Shown here: positions 7,930 to 16,479 of the stretch, piece by piece | Layout: every line of letters begins with the position of its first letter | Position numbering within the stretch: the stretch's first letter is position 1 | NCBI RefSeq assembly: GCF_900167605.1 | Contig: NZ_FUYH01000002.1 | Coordinates: 1-64,000, forward strand | Direction of reading: 5' to 3' | DNA from: Caloramator quimbayensis | Lineage (GTDB): Bacteria; Bacillota; Clostridia; Clostridiales; Caloramatoraceae | Length of the DNA stretch: 64,000 bases | Notes under the pieces: model-generated | Database searches by the model: none | What the model was told of the DNA's origin: nothing | Seen by the model: the letters and a program-made list of their open reading frames with translations, nothing else | Made by a program: the position numbers and the translations under genes

Positions 7930-9918
7930 ATGAAAAGTATTACTTCAAAAACTATTTTAGCAGTTATTTTAAGTATGATATTATTGGGGGTTCTATCAAC
8001 GGCGTTATCAGTTACGGAATTTTTAAAATATTTTGATTCTAATACCAAAACTAACACAGAAATGATTTCGAATTTATTATATGATGAAATTGAGACCTTG
8101 AAGGGAAAATCATTGAATTATGCAAAGCTTTGTGCTGATAATTATAAAATAAAGAAGAGCGTTTTAGATAAAAATCAAGAGGAATTGCTTGCACAATCTG
8201 ATACTATTTTAAAAGATATGGATGTTGATTTTATAATAATAACTGATGAAAAAGGAGAAGCAATAGTTAGAACAAATGATAAAGATAAAAAAGGTGATAA
8301 TCTATCGAGTAAGGAAAGCATAAAGAGGGCACTTTCAGACAATGCAGCATCAGGAATAGAGAAGGGGGATGACATAAGATTTTCTGTTGCAGCAGCTGCC
8401 CCTGTAAAATCCGATGAAGGTAAAATTATAGGCTCTATTTACTTAGGGTATGATTTGTCTAATAATGTCTATGTTGATAACATTAAGAAAAGATATAATG
8501 TTGATGCCACTATATTTCTACATGATGAAAGAATCAATACAACTATAATTCAAGATGGAAAGAGAATAATAGGTACTAAATTAAAGCCTGAAATTGCAAA
8601 TATAGTATTAAATGAAGGAAAAAATTTCAGCGGGAATGCAGATATAAATAATGAAAAATATTTTACATACTATAAGCCTTTAAAGGGTTATGATGATAAG
8701 ATAGAAGGTATTTTATTTATTGGTAAGCCAATAAGTGAGCTTAGTACAGTTAAAAACAAGCTGATAATAAAGGCTGCTTTGTTTTCCATAGCTTTAATAA
8801 TACTAATATCACTTATATTTATTTATTGGATTAGAATGAGCATTATAAAACCAATAAAAACTGCATCAAGGGTTGTAGATAATATTTCAAAGGGAGATTT
8901 ATCGGAAGAACTTAATATAAAATCTTCTAAGGATGAAATTGGCCATATAATAAATGGAATTATTTCCATGCAAAATAACTTAAAAGGAATTATAAAGAGT
9001 GTAAAAGTTGAAGCAGAAGGAATAGAAAGTATTGTACAAAATGTAAAAGACAATATTGGGGAGTTAAATTCAAACATTGAAGATGTATCAGCTACAACTG
9101 AGCAGGTTGCAGCAAGTACGCAGGAAACATCAGCCTCGGCTCAGGAGATGGCGGCAACTTCTCATGAAATAGAAAATAAGGTTAAACTAATTGTTGAAAA
9201 TTCGACCAATGGAGAAGTTGCAGCAGAGAAAATATTAAAGAATGCTCAAAAAATTAAAGAAAACTTTTTAGCATCAAGAAACAGAGCTTATGATATTTTT
9301 AATACAAATAAAAATAATCTTGAAGGAGCAATTGAAAACTCAAAGGTAATTAAACAGATAAGTGTTCTTTCTGAGGCAATAATGGAAATAACCGAGCAGA
9401 CAAATCTTTTGGCACTGAACGCTGCTATAGAGGCTGCAAGAGCTGGGGAAGCTGGAAGAGGATTTTCGGTTGTTGCTGAGGAGATTAGAAAGCTTGCGGA
9501 AAAATCAAAGGAAACAGTAATTGAAATTCAAAAGGTTACGGAAAAAGTAACAAAAGCAGGAGATGAACTTGCGTCAAGTTCAAAGCAGCTCCTTGATTTT
9601 ATGGCAAAGGATGTGGATTCTGATTATTCTACAATGTTCAGCGTAGCAGAAAAATACAGTACAGATGCAAAATACGTTGAAAATCTTGTGAGGGAATTTA
9701 ACAGCATATCAAAAGAACTATTATATTCTATAGGAGAGATGTCAAAAACTATAGATACAGTTGCAAAGGCTTCAAATGAAGTGGCTGGAGGTGCTACAAA
9801 TATATCAGAGAGAATAATAGATGTTAATTCTAAGTCTTTAGAGATTCTTGAAAAGATGAACTCATCAAAGGAAAGCGCAGATAAACTATTAGACAGCGTA
9901 AACAAATTTAAAATTTAA
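7930..9918 (+). CDS. Methyl-accepting chemotaxis protein with an extracellular Cache-type sensor
   Basis: A 662-residue transducer. TM1 is at about 7-27, an extracellular single-Cache-like sensor at about 35-275 ([35 protein letters not shown]), TM2 at about 281-303, HAMP at about 304-358 and a long cytoplasmic coiled coil at 360-660. The hairpin tip is the highly conserved [20 protein letters not shown] followed by [19 protein letters not shown]. It controls CheA activity in response to a ligand that I cannot predict. GGGAGGGG precedes the ATG. No other chemotaxis gene is nearby, so it is an orphan receptor. Confidence 0.95.
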   Translation: MKSITSKTILAVILSMILLGVLSTALSVTEFLKYFDSNTKTNTEMISNLLYDEIETLKGKSLNYAKLCADNYKIKKSVLDKNQEELLAQSDTILKDMDVDFIIITDEKGEAIVRTNDKDKKGDNLSSKESIKRALSDNAASGIEKGDDIRFSVAAAAPVKSDEGKIIGSIYLGYDLSNNVYVDNIKKRYNVDATIFLHDERINTTIIQDGKRIIGTKLKPEIANIVLNEGKNFSGNADINNEKYFTYYKPLKGYDDKIEGILFIGKPISELSTVKNKLIIKAALFSIALIILISLIFIYWIRMSIIKPIKTASRVVDNISKGDLSEELNIKSSKDEIGHIINGIISMQNNLKGIIKSVKVEAEGIESIVQNVKDNIGELNSNIEDVSATTEQVAASTQETSASAQEMAATSHEIENKVKLIVENSTNGEVAAEKILKNAQKIKENFLASRNRAYDIFNTNKNNLEGAIENSKVIKQISVLSEAIMEITEQTNLLALNAAIEAARAGEAGRGFSVVAEEIRKLAEKSKETVIEIQKVTEKVTKAGDELASSSKQLLDFMAKDVDSDYSTMFSVAEKYSTDAKYVENLVREFNSISKELLYSIGEMSKTIDTVAKASNEVAGGATNISERIIDVNSKSLEILEKMNSSKESADKLLDSVNKFKI

Positions 9919-9928
9919 ATTTAAGGGT

Positions 9929-9970
9929 ATGGTTACTTATTTTTATATTAAAAATAAGTAACCATTTTTT
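9929..9970 (+). terminator. Terminator of the chemotaxis receptor gene
   Basis: A 17-bp perfect stem (9929-9945 with 9949-9965), loop TAT, then a T run. Its arms contain GGTTACTTATT, the core of the dispersed repeats listed elsewhere in this window. Confidence 0.88.
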
Positions 9971-9986
9971 AATTACATTTTCAAGT

Positions 9987-10160
9987 ATGATATTCAGCCT
10001 TTTTATGATAGTAATGTTCCCGATAGTGGGTATGATTGGAGATAGTTTTTCTCTTCAAATCGCCTTTAAAGTTTTAGGGGGCGTTATAAGCATTTTAGTA
10101 GTTATAAACTATATTGTGCTGTCTTCAACAAAAAAATATGAAAAGGAATTGGAATATTAA
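9987..10160 (+). pseudogene. Remnant of an MFS transporter (C-terminal end only)
   Basis: A 57-codon frame that looks like the last two helices of a major facilitator: a helix ending FPIVGMIGDSFSLQIAF, then GGVISILVVINYIVL and a charged tail. The frame stays open upstream to about 9966, where it runs into the receptor terminator. The ATG at 9987 lacks a ribosome binding site. No N-terminal part exists in the window. It is best read as a gene truncated by a rearrangement that brought in the neighbouring sequence. Confidence 0.65.
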
Positions 10161-10202
10161 TACAAAAAGGATATGCTAAGGCATATTGAAATAAAAAAAT
10201 AA

Positions 10203-10231
10203 TTGATTTTTGGTGAAATATGATGTATTAT
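10203..10231 (+). promoter_or_regulatory. Sigma-A promoter of the xpt operon
   Basis: TTGATT (10203-10208), a 17-base spacer and TATTAT (10226-10231), about 40 bases before the riboswitch aptamer. Confidence 0.6.
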
Positions 10232-10272
10232 GTTTAATATAAAAATAAATAGTCGTTATTATACGAATATTT

Positions 10273-10347
10273 ACTACTCGTATATGCCCAATAATACGGT
10301 TTGGGCGTTTCTACCAGGATGCCGTAAACAACCTGACTACGAGTATG
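10273..10347 (+). ncRNA. Purine riboswitch aptamer, guanine/hypoxanthine type
   Basis: P1 is TACTCGTA (10275-10282) with TACGAGTA (10338-10345). P2 is TGCCCA...TGGGCG, J2/3 is TTTCTACC, and the P3 loop contains CCGTAAA. The base that pairs with ligand, equivalent to C74 of the xpt aptamer, is the C at 10337 in GACTACG. A C there selects guanine or hypoxanthine; adenine switches have U. Confidence 0.93.
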
Positions 10348-10378
10348 TAGTTCGATATTTTTTGCTATCGGATTATAT

Positions 10379-10407
10379 ACTCTCGGCATCGCCGAGAGTT
10401 TTTTTAT
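10379..10407 (+). terminator. Riboswitch expression-platform terminator
   Basis: ACTCTCGGC / GCCGAGAGT with an ATC loop and seven Ts. It lies 32 bases after the aptamer and about 105 bases before xpt, as expected for ligand-induced termination. Confidence 0.9.
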
Positions 10408-10512
10408 AGCAAGTTAAAACATTTTTAATATAGAATATTAGATTAAATCCTTAAAAAGAGAGCAGAATATCTTAAAATTATAAGGATTTTAAAATAAAAA
10501 ATGGAGGTTTAT

Positions 10513-11085
10513 ATGGAACTTTTAAAGAAAAGAATTTTAAAGGACGGTATAGTGATTAATAATTCAATATTAAAAGTTGATAATTTTTTAAATCATCAAA
10601 TAGATACAAAGCTTTTTAATGAGATTGGAAAGGAATTTAAAAGGTTATTTGAAGGACAGACCATAGATAAAATACTAACAATAGAATCTTCAGGAATTGC
10701 AGTGGCATCCTTTGCCTCAATTCATTTTAACTATGTTCCTGTTGTTTTTGCTAAAAAAACAAATTCTTCTATAATAGATGAAAATGTATACACATCAAAG
10801 GTTCATTCTTTTACTAAAAATACTGATTATATAATTAGAGTTAGCAAAAAATATATAAAAGATGGAGAAAACGTCCTTATAATAGACGACTTTCTTGCAA
10901 ACGGCTGTGCAGCTCTTGGACTTATAGAAATAATAGAGCAGTCAGGAGCAAATGTAGCAGGCATTGGGGTTGTTATAGAAAAGATTTTTCAAGGAGGCAG
11001 AGAAAAAATAGAAAAAAGGGGATATAAGGTAAACGCCCTTGCTTCTATAGAGAACTTTGATGATAATAAAATAATTTTTAAATAA
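10513..11085 (+). CDS. xpt: Xanthine phosphoribosyltransferase
   Basis: A 190-residue type I phosphoribosyltransferase that converts xanthine (and more weakly guanine or hypoxanthine) plus PRPP to the nucleotide. The start MELLKKRILKDG is typical of Xpt. The PRPP loop is VLIIDDFLANGCAALGLIEI near residues 118-137. I chose the ATG at 10513 because GGAGG of the preceding ATGGAGG lies six bases upstream; the ATG at 10501 has no site of its own. The gene sits directly behind the guanine-class riboswitch and ahead of a nucleobase/nucleoside importer, so uptake and salvage are controlled together. Confidence 0.93.
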   Translation: MELLKKRILKDGIVINNSILKVDNFLNHQIDTKLFNEIGKEFKRLFEGQTIDKILTIESSGIAVASFASIHFNYVPVVFAKKTNSSIIDENVYTSKVHSFTKNTDYIIRVSKKYIKDGENVLIIDDFLANGCAALGLIEIIEQSGANVAGIGVVIEKIFQGGREKIEKRGYKVNALASIENFDDNKIIFK

Positions 11086-11113
11086 CATATTTTTACAAAC
11101 GAGGAGGAAAAAC

Positions 11114-12211
11114 ATGAAAAAAATAGCTGTCTTTTTACTATGTGCTGTACTAATATTTACATTTGCGGGTTGTTCAAATTCATCAAATACACAATCACAA
11201 AAAGAGGATAAAAAGGTTAAAGTAGGATTTATCTATGTTGGACCAATAGGTGATGGGGGATATACCTATGCTCACGATCAGGGAAGATTATACCTTGAAA
11301 AGGAACTTGGAGTAGAAACAATTTACAAAGAATCAGTTAAGGAAGATAAGGCAGAGGTTGAAAAAGTTGTTGAAGACATGATTGACCAAGGGGCTACTAT
11401 TATTTTTGGTACAAGCTTTGGATTCCAAGAGGGACTTTTATCATCAGCAAAGAAGCACCCTGATATAAAGTTTTTACACTGCTCTGGTTATGAAACAGCA
11501 GAAAACATGGGACAGTACTTTGGAAAGATTGAGCAGATGAGATATTTAACAGGTATCGTTGCAGGGCTAAAGACAAAGACGAACAAGATAGGTTATGTTG
11601 CAGCCTTTCCTATACCTGAGGTTATAAGAGGCATAAACGCCTTTACCCTTGGAGTAAAGTCTGTAAACAAGGATGCAACTGTTAAAGTTGTTTGGACAAA
11701 CACCTGGTATGACCCTGCAAAGGAAAAGGATGCGGCAATAGCTCTAATCGATGATAAGTGCGATGTTATAACTCAGCATCAGGATACGGCAGGGCCACAG
11801 CAGGCTGCAGAATCGAGAGGAGTTTTTTCAATAGGATACAACTCTGATATGAGCAAAACTGCTCCAAAGGCAAACATGACTTCAGCGGTTTGGAACTGGG
11901 GACCATATTATGTTAAAACGGTTAAAGAGATAATGGATGGCACTTGGAAGTCAGGAAAGTACTGGGGAGGAATAGAGGACGGCGTTGTAGATATAGCACC
12001 ATTAACACAGGTTGCTCCTGAGAACGCAAAGGAAGCTGTTGAAAAGGCAAAGGAAGATATAAAAAGCGGCAAACTTGTAATTTTCAAAGGACCTATAAAG
12101 GATCAAACTGGTGCTTTAAAGGTTGAAGATGGGAAGACAATGACCGACGATGAGGTTTGGAACATGGATTATTTTATAGAAGGCGTTGAAGGAAGCATAC
12201 CAAAGAAATAA
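11114..12211 (+). CDS. BMP-family lipoprotein, substrate-binding protein of a nucleoside/nucleobase ABC importer
   Basis: A 365-residue lipoprotein. The signal peptide ends in a lipobox FAGC with Cys20 as lipid anchor, and a Ser/Asn/Gln linker follows. The BMP (PnrA-like) fold covers about 35-350 (VGFIYVGPIGDGGYTYAHDQG; GQYFGKIEQMRYLTGIVAG). Aromatic and acidic residues around TNTWYDPAKEKDAA and DVITQHQDTAGPQQ fit a purine-nucleoside pocket. With the guanine riboswitch upstream, guanosine, guanine, xanthine or hypoxanthine are likely ligands (inference). A hairpin just downstream probably raises its level over the ATPase and permeases. Confidence 0.92.
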   Translation: MKKIAVFLLCAVLIFTFAGCSNSSNTQSQKEDKKVKVGFIYVGPIGDGGYTYAHDQGRLYLEKELGVETIYKESVKEDKAEVEKVVEDMIDQGATIIFGTSFGFQEGLLSSAKKHPDIKFLHCSGYETAENMGQYFGKIEQMRYLTGIVAGLKTKTNKIGYVAAFPIPEVIRGINAFTLGVKSVNKDATVKVVWTNTWYDPAKEKDAAIALIDDKCDVITQHQDTAGPQQAAESRGVFSIGYNSDMSKTAPKANMTSAVWNWGPYYVKTVKEIMDGTWKSGKYWGGIEDGVVDIAPLTQVAPENAKEAVEKAKEDIKSGKLVIFKGPIKDQTGALKVEDGKTMTDDEVWNMDYFIEGVEGSIPKK

Positions 12212-12240
12212 TAAAGGGCTGAAATCAGCCCTTTATCACT
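12212..12240 (+). terminator. Intercistronic hairpin after the binding-protein gene
   Basis: An 11-bp perfect stem, TAAAGGGCTGA / TCAGCCCTTTA, with a minimal loop and only a short T tract. It sits in a 44-base gap inside the operon, so partial termination or mRNA stabilisation is more likely than a full stop. Confidence 0.7.
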
Positions 12241-12255
12241 TTAAGGAGGATAGCT

Positions 12256-13842
12256 ATGAAGCCTTTAGTTTCATTAAAAAACATAGATAAAAGTTTTGGG
12301 AAAGTTAAAGCCCTTTGCGATGTAAGCCTTGATATATATGAGGGAGAAATCCATACGATTCTTGGGGAAAACGGTGCAGGAAAAAGCACGCTTATAAACA
12401 TTTTGTCAGGGATATATGCTCCTGACAAAGGAGAGATATCGATTTTTGGCAGGAAGGTAAATCTATCTTCCCCGAGGGATGCAATATCTAATGGAATAGG
12501 TACGGTTTATCAGCATTTTAAACTTGTAGAATCTATGACTGTAAAAGAGAATATACTTCTTGGACAAAGAGATAAAGATAAGGATTTTAATAAGAAAATA
12601 GAGTATATTTTAAAAAAATACGATATAAAAGTTAATCTTGAGAAATATATTGAGGATATGTCAGTTGGGGAAAGGCAGATTGTAGAGATATTAAAGGTTT
12701 TATATAGAGGGGCAAAGGTCTTAATTCTTGATGAGCCTACTACTGTATTTACTCCTCAAGAAGCAGAAAAACTCTTTAATATAATGAGAAAAATTAAGGA
12801 AGAAAGGTGCTCGGTTATATTTATATCTCATAAGATGGATGAGGTTATTAAAATAAGCAATAGAATATCTGTGCTTCGAAAGGGAAATTTTATTAAGACA
12901 TTAGATAAAGAAAGGACAAGCATTGAAGAGCTTACAAGGCTTATGGTAGGGGAGAATGTTGACTTAAAAATAAGAAAAAGAGAATCAAAAAAAGAGAAGG
13001 ATTTTAATAAAACTTCAAATAATAATGAATTGTCTATAGATAAAAAAAGCGAAGAAAAAAGAGAACTGTCCCTTAGGGATGTCCTTATTAAAGTAGAAGG
13101 AATATCCTTAACTGAGGATGTCAAAAAGGTATTTAACAATATATCCTTTGATGTTAAAAAGGGAGAGATTTTTGGAATTGCAGGTATAGCGGGCTCAGGG
13201 CAGAGGGAGCTTTGTGAGGCCTTAGCTGGAGTCAGGAAGATAAAAAAAGGAGATATAATTTTTGAAGGTGAAAACTTAACGGGGAAAAGCGTTAGAGAAT
13301 TTATGAAGAAAGGTATTAATCTTGGCTTTGTTCCTGAGGATAGGCTTGGTATGGGACTTGTGGGCTCCATGGATATGGTTGATAATTTGATGCTAAAATC
13401 CTATCAATTAGAAAAATCTCCTTTCTTAAATAGAAAACCCTTTAAAGAAAGAGCAATAGAGCTTGTTAAAAAGCTAAATATCAAAACTCCTGATGTAAAC
13501 TATCCTATTAAATATCTCTCTGGGGGGAATATTCAAAAGATATTGTTAGGACGAGAAATATATATTAATCCCAAGCTTTTAATACTTGTCTATCCAGTAA
13601 GGGGACTTGATATAAATACCTGCTATACCATATACAACATTATTAATGAAGAAAGAGAAAAGGGTAATTCAGTTATATTTGTAGGAGAAGACTTGGATAT
13701 ATTAATTGAGCTTTGCGATAGAATAATGGTAATGAGTAGGGGAGAGGTTACTAAAATTGTTGATTCAAAGGATGCGACGAAGGAAAAGCTTGGACTTTTG
13801 ATGCTTGGAATGAAGGATGGTGAATCAGGTGAGATTTGTTAG
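12256..13842 (+). CDS. ABC transporter ATP-binding protein (nucleoside/nucleobase importer, two NBDs)
   Basis: A 528-residue double ATPase of the YufO/NupA type. NBD1 covers about 5-235: Walker A GENGAGKST, signature SVGERQ, Walker B VLILDEPTTVF, switch His in ISHKMDE. NBD2 covers about 275-520: degenerate Walker A GIAGSGQRE and signature LSGGNIQK, with a Walker B region LLILVYPVRGLD that lacks the acidic pair, as is usual in the second domain of this family. A linker of about 40 residues, rich in Lys, Glu and Ser, at about 236-276 is longer than normal and carries a repeat-like string (see findings). AAGGAGG precedes the start. It energises the two permeases that follow. Confidence 0.94.
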   Translation: MKPLVSLKNIDKSFGKVKALCDVSLDIYEGEIHTILGENGAGKSTLINILSGIYAPDKGEISIFGRKVNLSSPRDAISNGIGTVYQHFKLVESMTVKENILLGQRDKDKDFNKKIEYILKKYDIKVNLEKYIEDMSVGERQIVEILKVLYRGAKVLILDEPTTVFTPQEAEKLFNIMRKIKEERCSVIFISHKMDEVIKISNRISVLRKGNFIKTLDKERTSIEELTRLMVGENVDLKIRKRESKKEKDFNKTSNNNELSIDKKSEEKRELSLRDVLIKVEGISLTEDVKKVFNNISFDVKKGEIFGIAGIAGSGQRELCEALAGVRKIKKGDIIFEGENLTGKSVREFMKKGINLGFVPEDRLGMGLVGSMDMVDNLMLKSYQLEKSPFLNRKPFKERAIELVKKLNIKTPDVNYPIKYLSGGNIQKILLGREIYINPKLLILVYPVRGLDINTCYTIYNIINEEREKGNSVIFVGEDLDILIELCDRIMVMSRGEVTKIVDSKDATKEKLGLLMLGMKDGESGEIC

Positions 13843-14872
13843 AAGGGATAAGGTAGATAAATATACTAATATTAAAGTTAAGCTGATATCAATTGTGGCA
13901 GCCTTTTTTATAATGAGCTTATTTTTAATAATGCTAAAGATAAATCCTAAAGATGCATTTATAGGTATGATTAAAGGAGCTTTCGGCTCTCCCCTTAGGA
14001 TAAGACAGACAACAATAAAGGCAGTGCCCCTTATTATAACTTCCCTTGGAATACTTACTGCTTTTAAAATGAAATTTTGGAACATTGGAGGGGAAGGGCA
14101 GATATTAATGGGAGCCTTTGGCGCTTCTATATTGGCACTTTTTTATAATGGTTTTAATAGTACAACCCTTCTACTACTTATGGCATTATCTGCAGCAGTT
14201 TTTGGCGGATTGTATGCTCTTATTTCTGCAGTTTTAAAGATATATTTTAAAACAAATGAAACTATAGTTACCCTTATGCTTAACTATATTGCTTTAAAAT
14301 TCATAACCTACCTTCAGTATGGACCTTGGAAGGATAAGAAGGCCCTTGGATTTCCTAAGATAGCAAATTTTCCTGATAAGGCGCTGCTTCCTAATCTCTT
14401 AGGAGTAAACGTTGGTTGGATTATTGCGCTTATTTTAATTATTTTAGTATATATATTCATGAATCATACAAAGAAGGGGTATGAAATAGCGATTATAGGT
14501 GAGAGTATAAATACCGCAAGATATGCAGGAATAAACATAAAAGCAGTAACTATTCTATGTGTATTCCTAAGCGGCGCTCTATGCGGTATTACAGGATTTA
14601 TACAATCAAGCGGAGTAAATGGAACCCTATCCGTTGAAATAGCTGGAGGAGTAGGGTATACAGCAATAATAATAGCATACCTTTCAAATTTAAAGGAACC
14701 CTTTATATTAATAGTTTCAGTACTTTTTGCAGCCCTTTTGCAGGGAAGTTCATATATAGAAACATCCCTTAAGATACCAAATTCTGCAGCTCTTATACTT
14801 CAGTCTCTAATACTATTTTGCATTCTATCTTCGGAAATATTTACAACCTACAGGCTTAAATTTAAGGATTGA
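13817..14872 (+). CDS. ABC transporter permease 1 (nucleoside/nucleobase importer)
   Basis: A 351-residue BPD_transp_2 permease with about ten helices. It shows the family motifs FWNIGGEGQILMGAFGAS and NETIVTLMLNYIALKF, and GESINTARYAGINIKAV as the cytoplasmic coupling loop. It overlaps the ATPase gene by 26 bases, which implies translational coupling. The ATG at 13817 is taken; in-frame GTG codons at 13820 and 13829 are alternatives and would hardly change the protein. It forms the membrane channel together with the next gene. Confidence 0.92.
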   Translation: MVNQVRFVRRDKVDKYTNIKVKLISIVAAFFIMSLFLIMLKINPKDAFIGMIKGAFGSPLRIRQTTIKAVPLIITSLGILTAFKMKFWNIGGEGQILMGAFGASILALFYNGFNSTTLLLLMALSAAVFGGLYALISAVLKIYFKTNETIVTLMLNYIALKFITYLQYGPWKDKKALGFPKIANFPDKALLPNLLGVNVGWIIALILIILVYIFMNHTKKGYEIAIIGESINTARYAGINIKAVTILCVFLSGALCGITGFIQSSGVNGTLSVEIAGGVGYTAIIIAYLSNLKEPFILIVSVLFAALLQGSSYIETSLKIPNSAALILQSLILFCILSSEIFTTYRLKFKD

Positions 14873-14886
14873 AAGGAGAATTTAGG

Positions 14887-15807
14887 ATGACAAGTTTTTT
14901 ACATGCAACAATAATAGCAGGCACTCCCCTTTTTTTATCAACTCTTGGAGAAATTTTAAATGAAAAGGCAGGGAATTTAAACCTTGGAGTTGAAGGAATG
15001 ATGCTTATGGGGGCTGTAGCAGGATTTTTGGCAGCTAAAGGGACAAATAATGCCTTTTTAGCAATTCTTTGTTCAATTCTTTTTGGATGCATTGGAGCTC
15101 TTATATATGCCTTTTTGACTATAACTTTAAGAGCCAACCAGACGGTTACAGGGCTTGCTCTTACCATATTTGGAAGCGGAATATCAAGCTTTATTGGACA
15201 AAACCTATCAGGTAAGGTGGTTCCTGATAGAGTTAAATACTTTTTAAGCCCAATAAAACTTCCTTTATTAGGGGATATACCGTTTTTAGGTAAGGTGTTT
15301 TTTACACAGGATATTATAGTATATTTTTCATATATTTTAGCCTTTGCAGCTGCATTTTATTTTTATAAAACAAGGATAGGGCTGAATCTTAAGGCTGTTG
15401 GAGAAAACCCCTATGCTGCCGACGCTGTAAGTATAAATGTTGCATTATATAAATATGTAAACATTTTAGCAGGAGGGGCTCTTTGCGGCCTTTCGGGAGG
15501 ATATTTGTCCTTAATATATGTCCCTGCTTGGCAAAACAATATAACATCAGGAAGGGGCTGGATAGCAGTAGCACTTGTAATATTTGCAGCTTGGAATCCC
15601 TGCAAGGCTCTTCTTGGGGCATATCTTTTCGGAGGACTCGACATTATAGGATTCAGGATACAGGATGGATTTATATCTAAATATTTTTTAGACATGCTTC
15701 CTTATTTAGTTACAATAATCATCCTAACTCTTTTCTCCTTTAAAAGGTCAAAAAAGAATTCCCCTCCAAAATTCTTAGGCCTTCCTTACTTTAGGGAGGA
15801 GAGGTAG
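14887..15807 (+). CDS. ABC transporter permease 2 (nucleoside/nucleobase importer)
   Basis: A 306-residue BPD_transp_2 permease with the YufQ/NupC pattern: ATIIAGTPLFLSTLGEILNE, then KAGNLNLGVEGMMLMGA, NQTVTGLALTIFGSG and AVGENPYAADAVSINV as the coupling loop. I chose the ATG at 14887 because AAAGGAG is placed correctly before it; a TTG at 14869 overlaps the previous gene. It completes the importer: binding protein, ATPase and two permeases. Confidence 0.92.
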   Translation: MTSFLHATIIAGTPLFLSTLGEILNEKAGNLNLGVEGMMLMGAVAGFLAAKGTNNAFLAILCSILFGCIGALIYAFLTITLRANQTVTGLALTIFGSGISSFIGQNLSGKVVPDRVKYFLSPIKLPLLGDIPFLGKVFFTQDIIVYFSYILAFAAAFYFYKTRIGLNLKAVGENPYAADAVSINVALYKYVNILAGGALCGLSGGYLSLIYVPAWQNNITSGRGWIAVALVIFAAWNPCKALLGAYLFGGLDIIGFRIQDGFISKYFLDMLPYLVTIIILTLFSFKRSKKNSPPKFLGLPYFREER

Positions 15808-15812
15808 CAGGT

Positions 15813-16119
15813 GAGGGACAGTTACTTATTATACCTATTTTGCACACAATTCGTACAAGCACCTTTTATTAGGTTTGCATAGAAGATACTGATTTTTAGG
15901 GATAAATGAGATGGGTACGCCTTATAAATCTATTTTGTGCGTAATAAGTAACAGTGCATGACTAAAAAATAGCCACAACGACGGAATGAAAAAGTTTGTC
16001 ACTTGTCAACTGGGTGGCACTTTTTTTGCGGTATACCTCCTTTCTCCGGTATCTAACACTGCGTATTGTCATATATAACCAAATATGGGAATGCTACATT
16101 TTCACACTAACCGTCCCTC
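15813..16119. repeat. Composite palindromic repeat element with terminal inverted repeats
   Basis: It starts GAGGGACAGTTA and ends TAACCGTCCCTC, inverted copies with one mismatch. Inside are a second inverted pair (GTTACTTATTA at 15821 with TAATAAGTAAC at 15942), the block beginning CATGACTAAAAAATAGCC at 15957, and TTTGTCACTTGTCAACTG leading to GGTGGCAC at 16013-16020. Parts recur at 30736, 33090, 41017, 45066, 53066, 54017, 57705 and 63524. It encodes nothing. Confidence 0.75.
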
Positions 16120-16140
16120 GAGTGGAAAATAGAGGACATT

Positions 16141-16175
16141 AAAGAGCAGGAAACTTCTCCTGCTCTTTGCATCTT
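16141..16175 (+). terminator. Hairpin terminator downstream of the importer operon
   Basis: AAAGAGCAGGA / TCCTGCTCTTT (16141-16151 with 16158-16168) with a six-base loop; the T tract is weak. It is the first clear terminator after the permease genes and lies beyond the repeat element. From 16176 to 16479 the sequence is very AT-rich and I see nothing else in it. Confidence 0.65.
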
Positions 16176-16479
16176 TATTAGAAGCAAATTAAATATTTCA
16201 CAAAAATGCAACTTTTATATTTAAAAATTGCATAACAATTATAGAAAAAAACTATCATAAACAACAGATTAATGATTTAATCAATGTTTGTATAAATTTA
16301 CAAAATTATAAAATGAGAAACACTAAGAAATACCAAGATATTAAGACATATTGCGAATAAATATAAACTTAAATACATATAATCGAATTTTGTAAAACAA
16401 TAACAGAATATTCTAAATTGAAAAAAAATAGAATTTAATATAAAATTAAATTCATAATAACAAATAAAGGGGGATTTTT

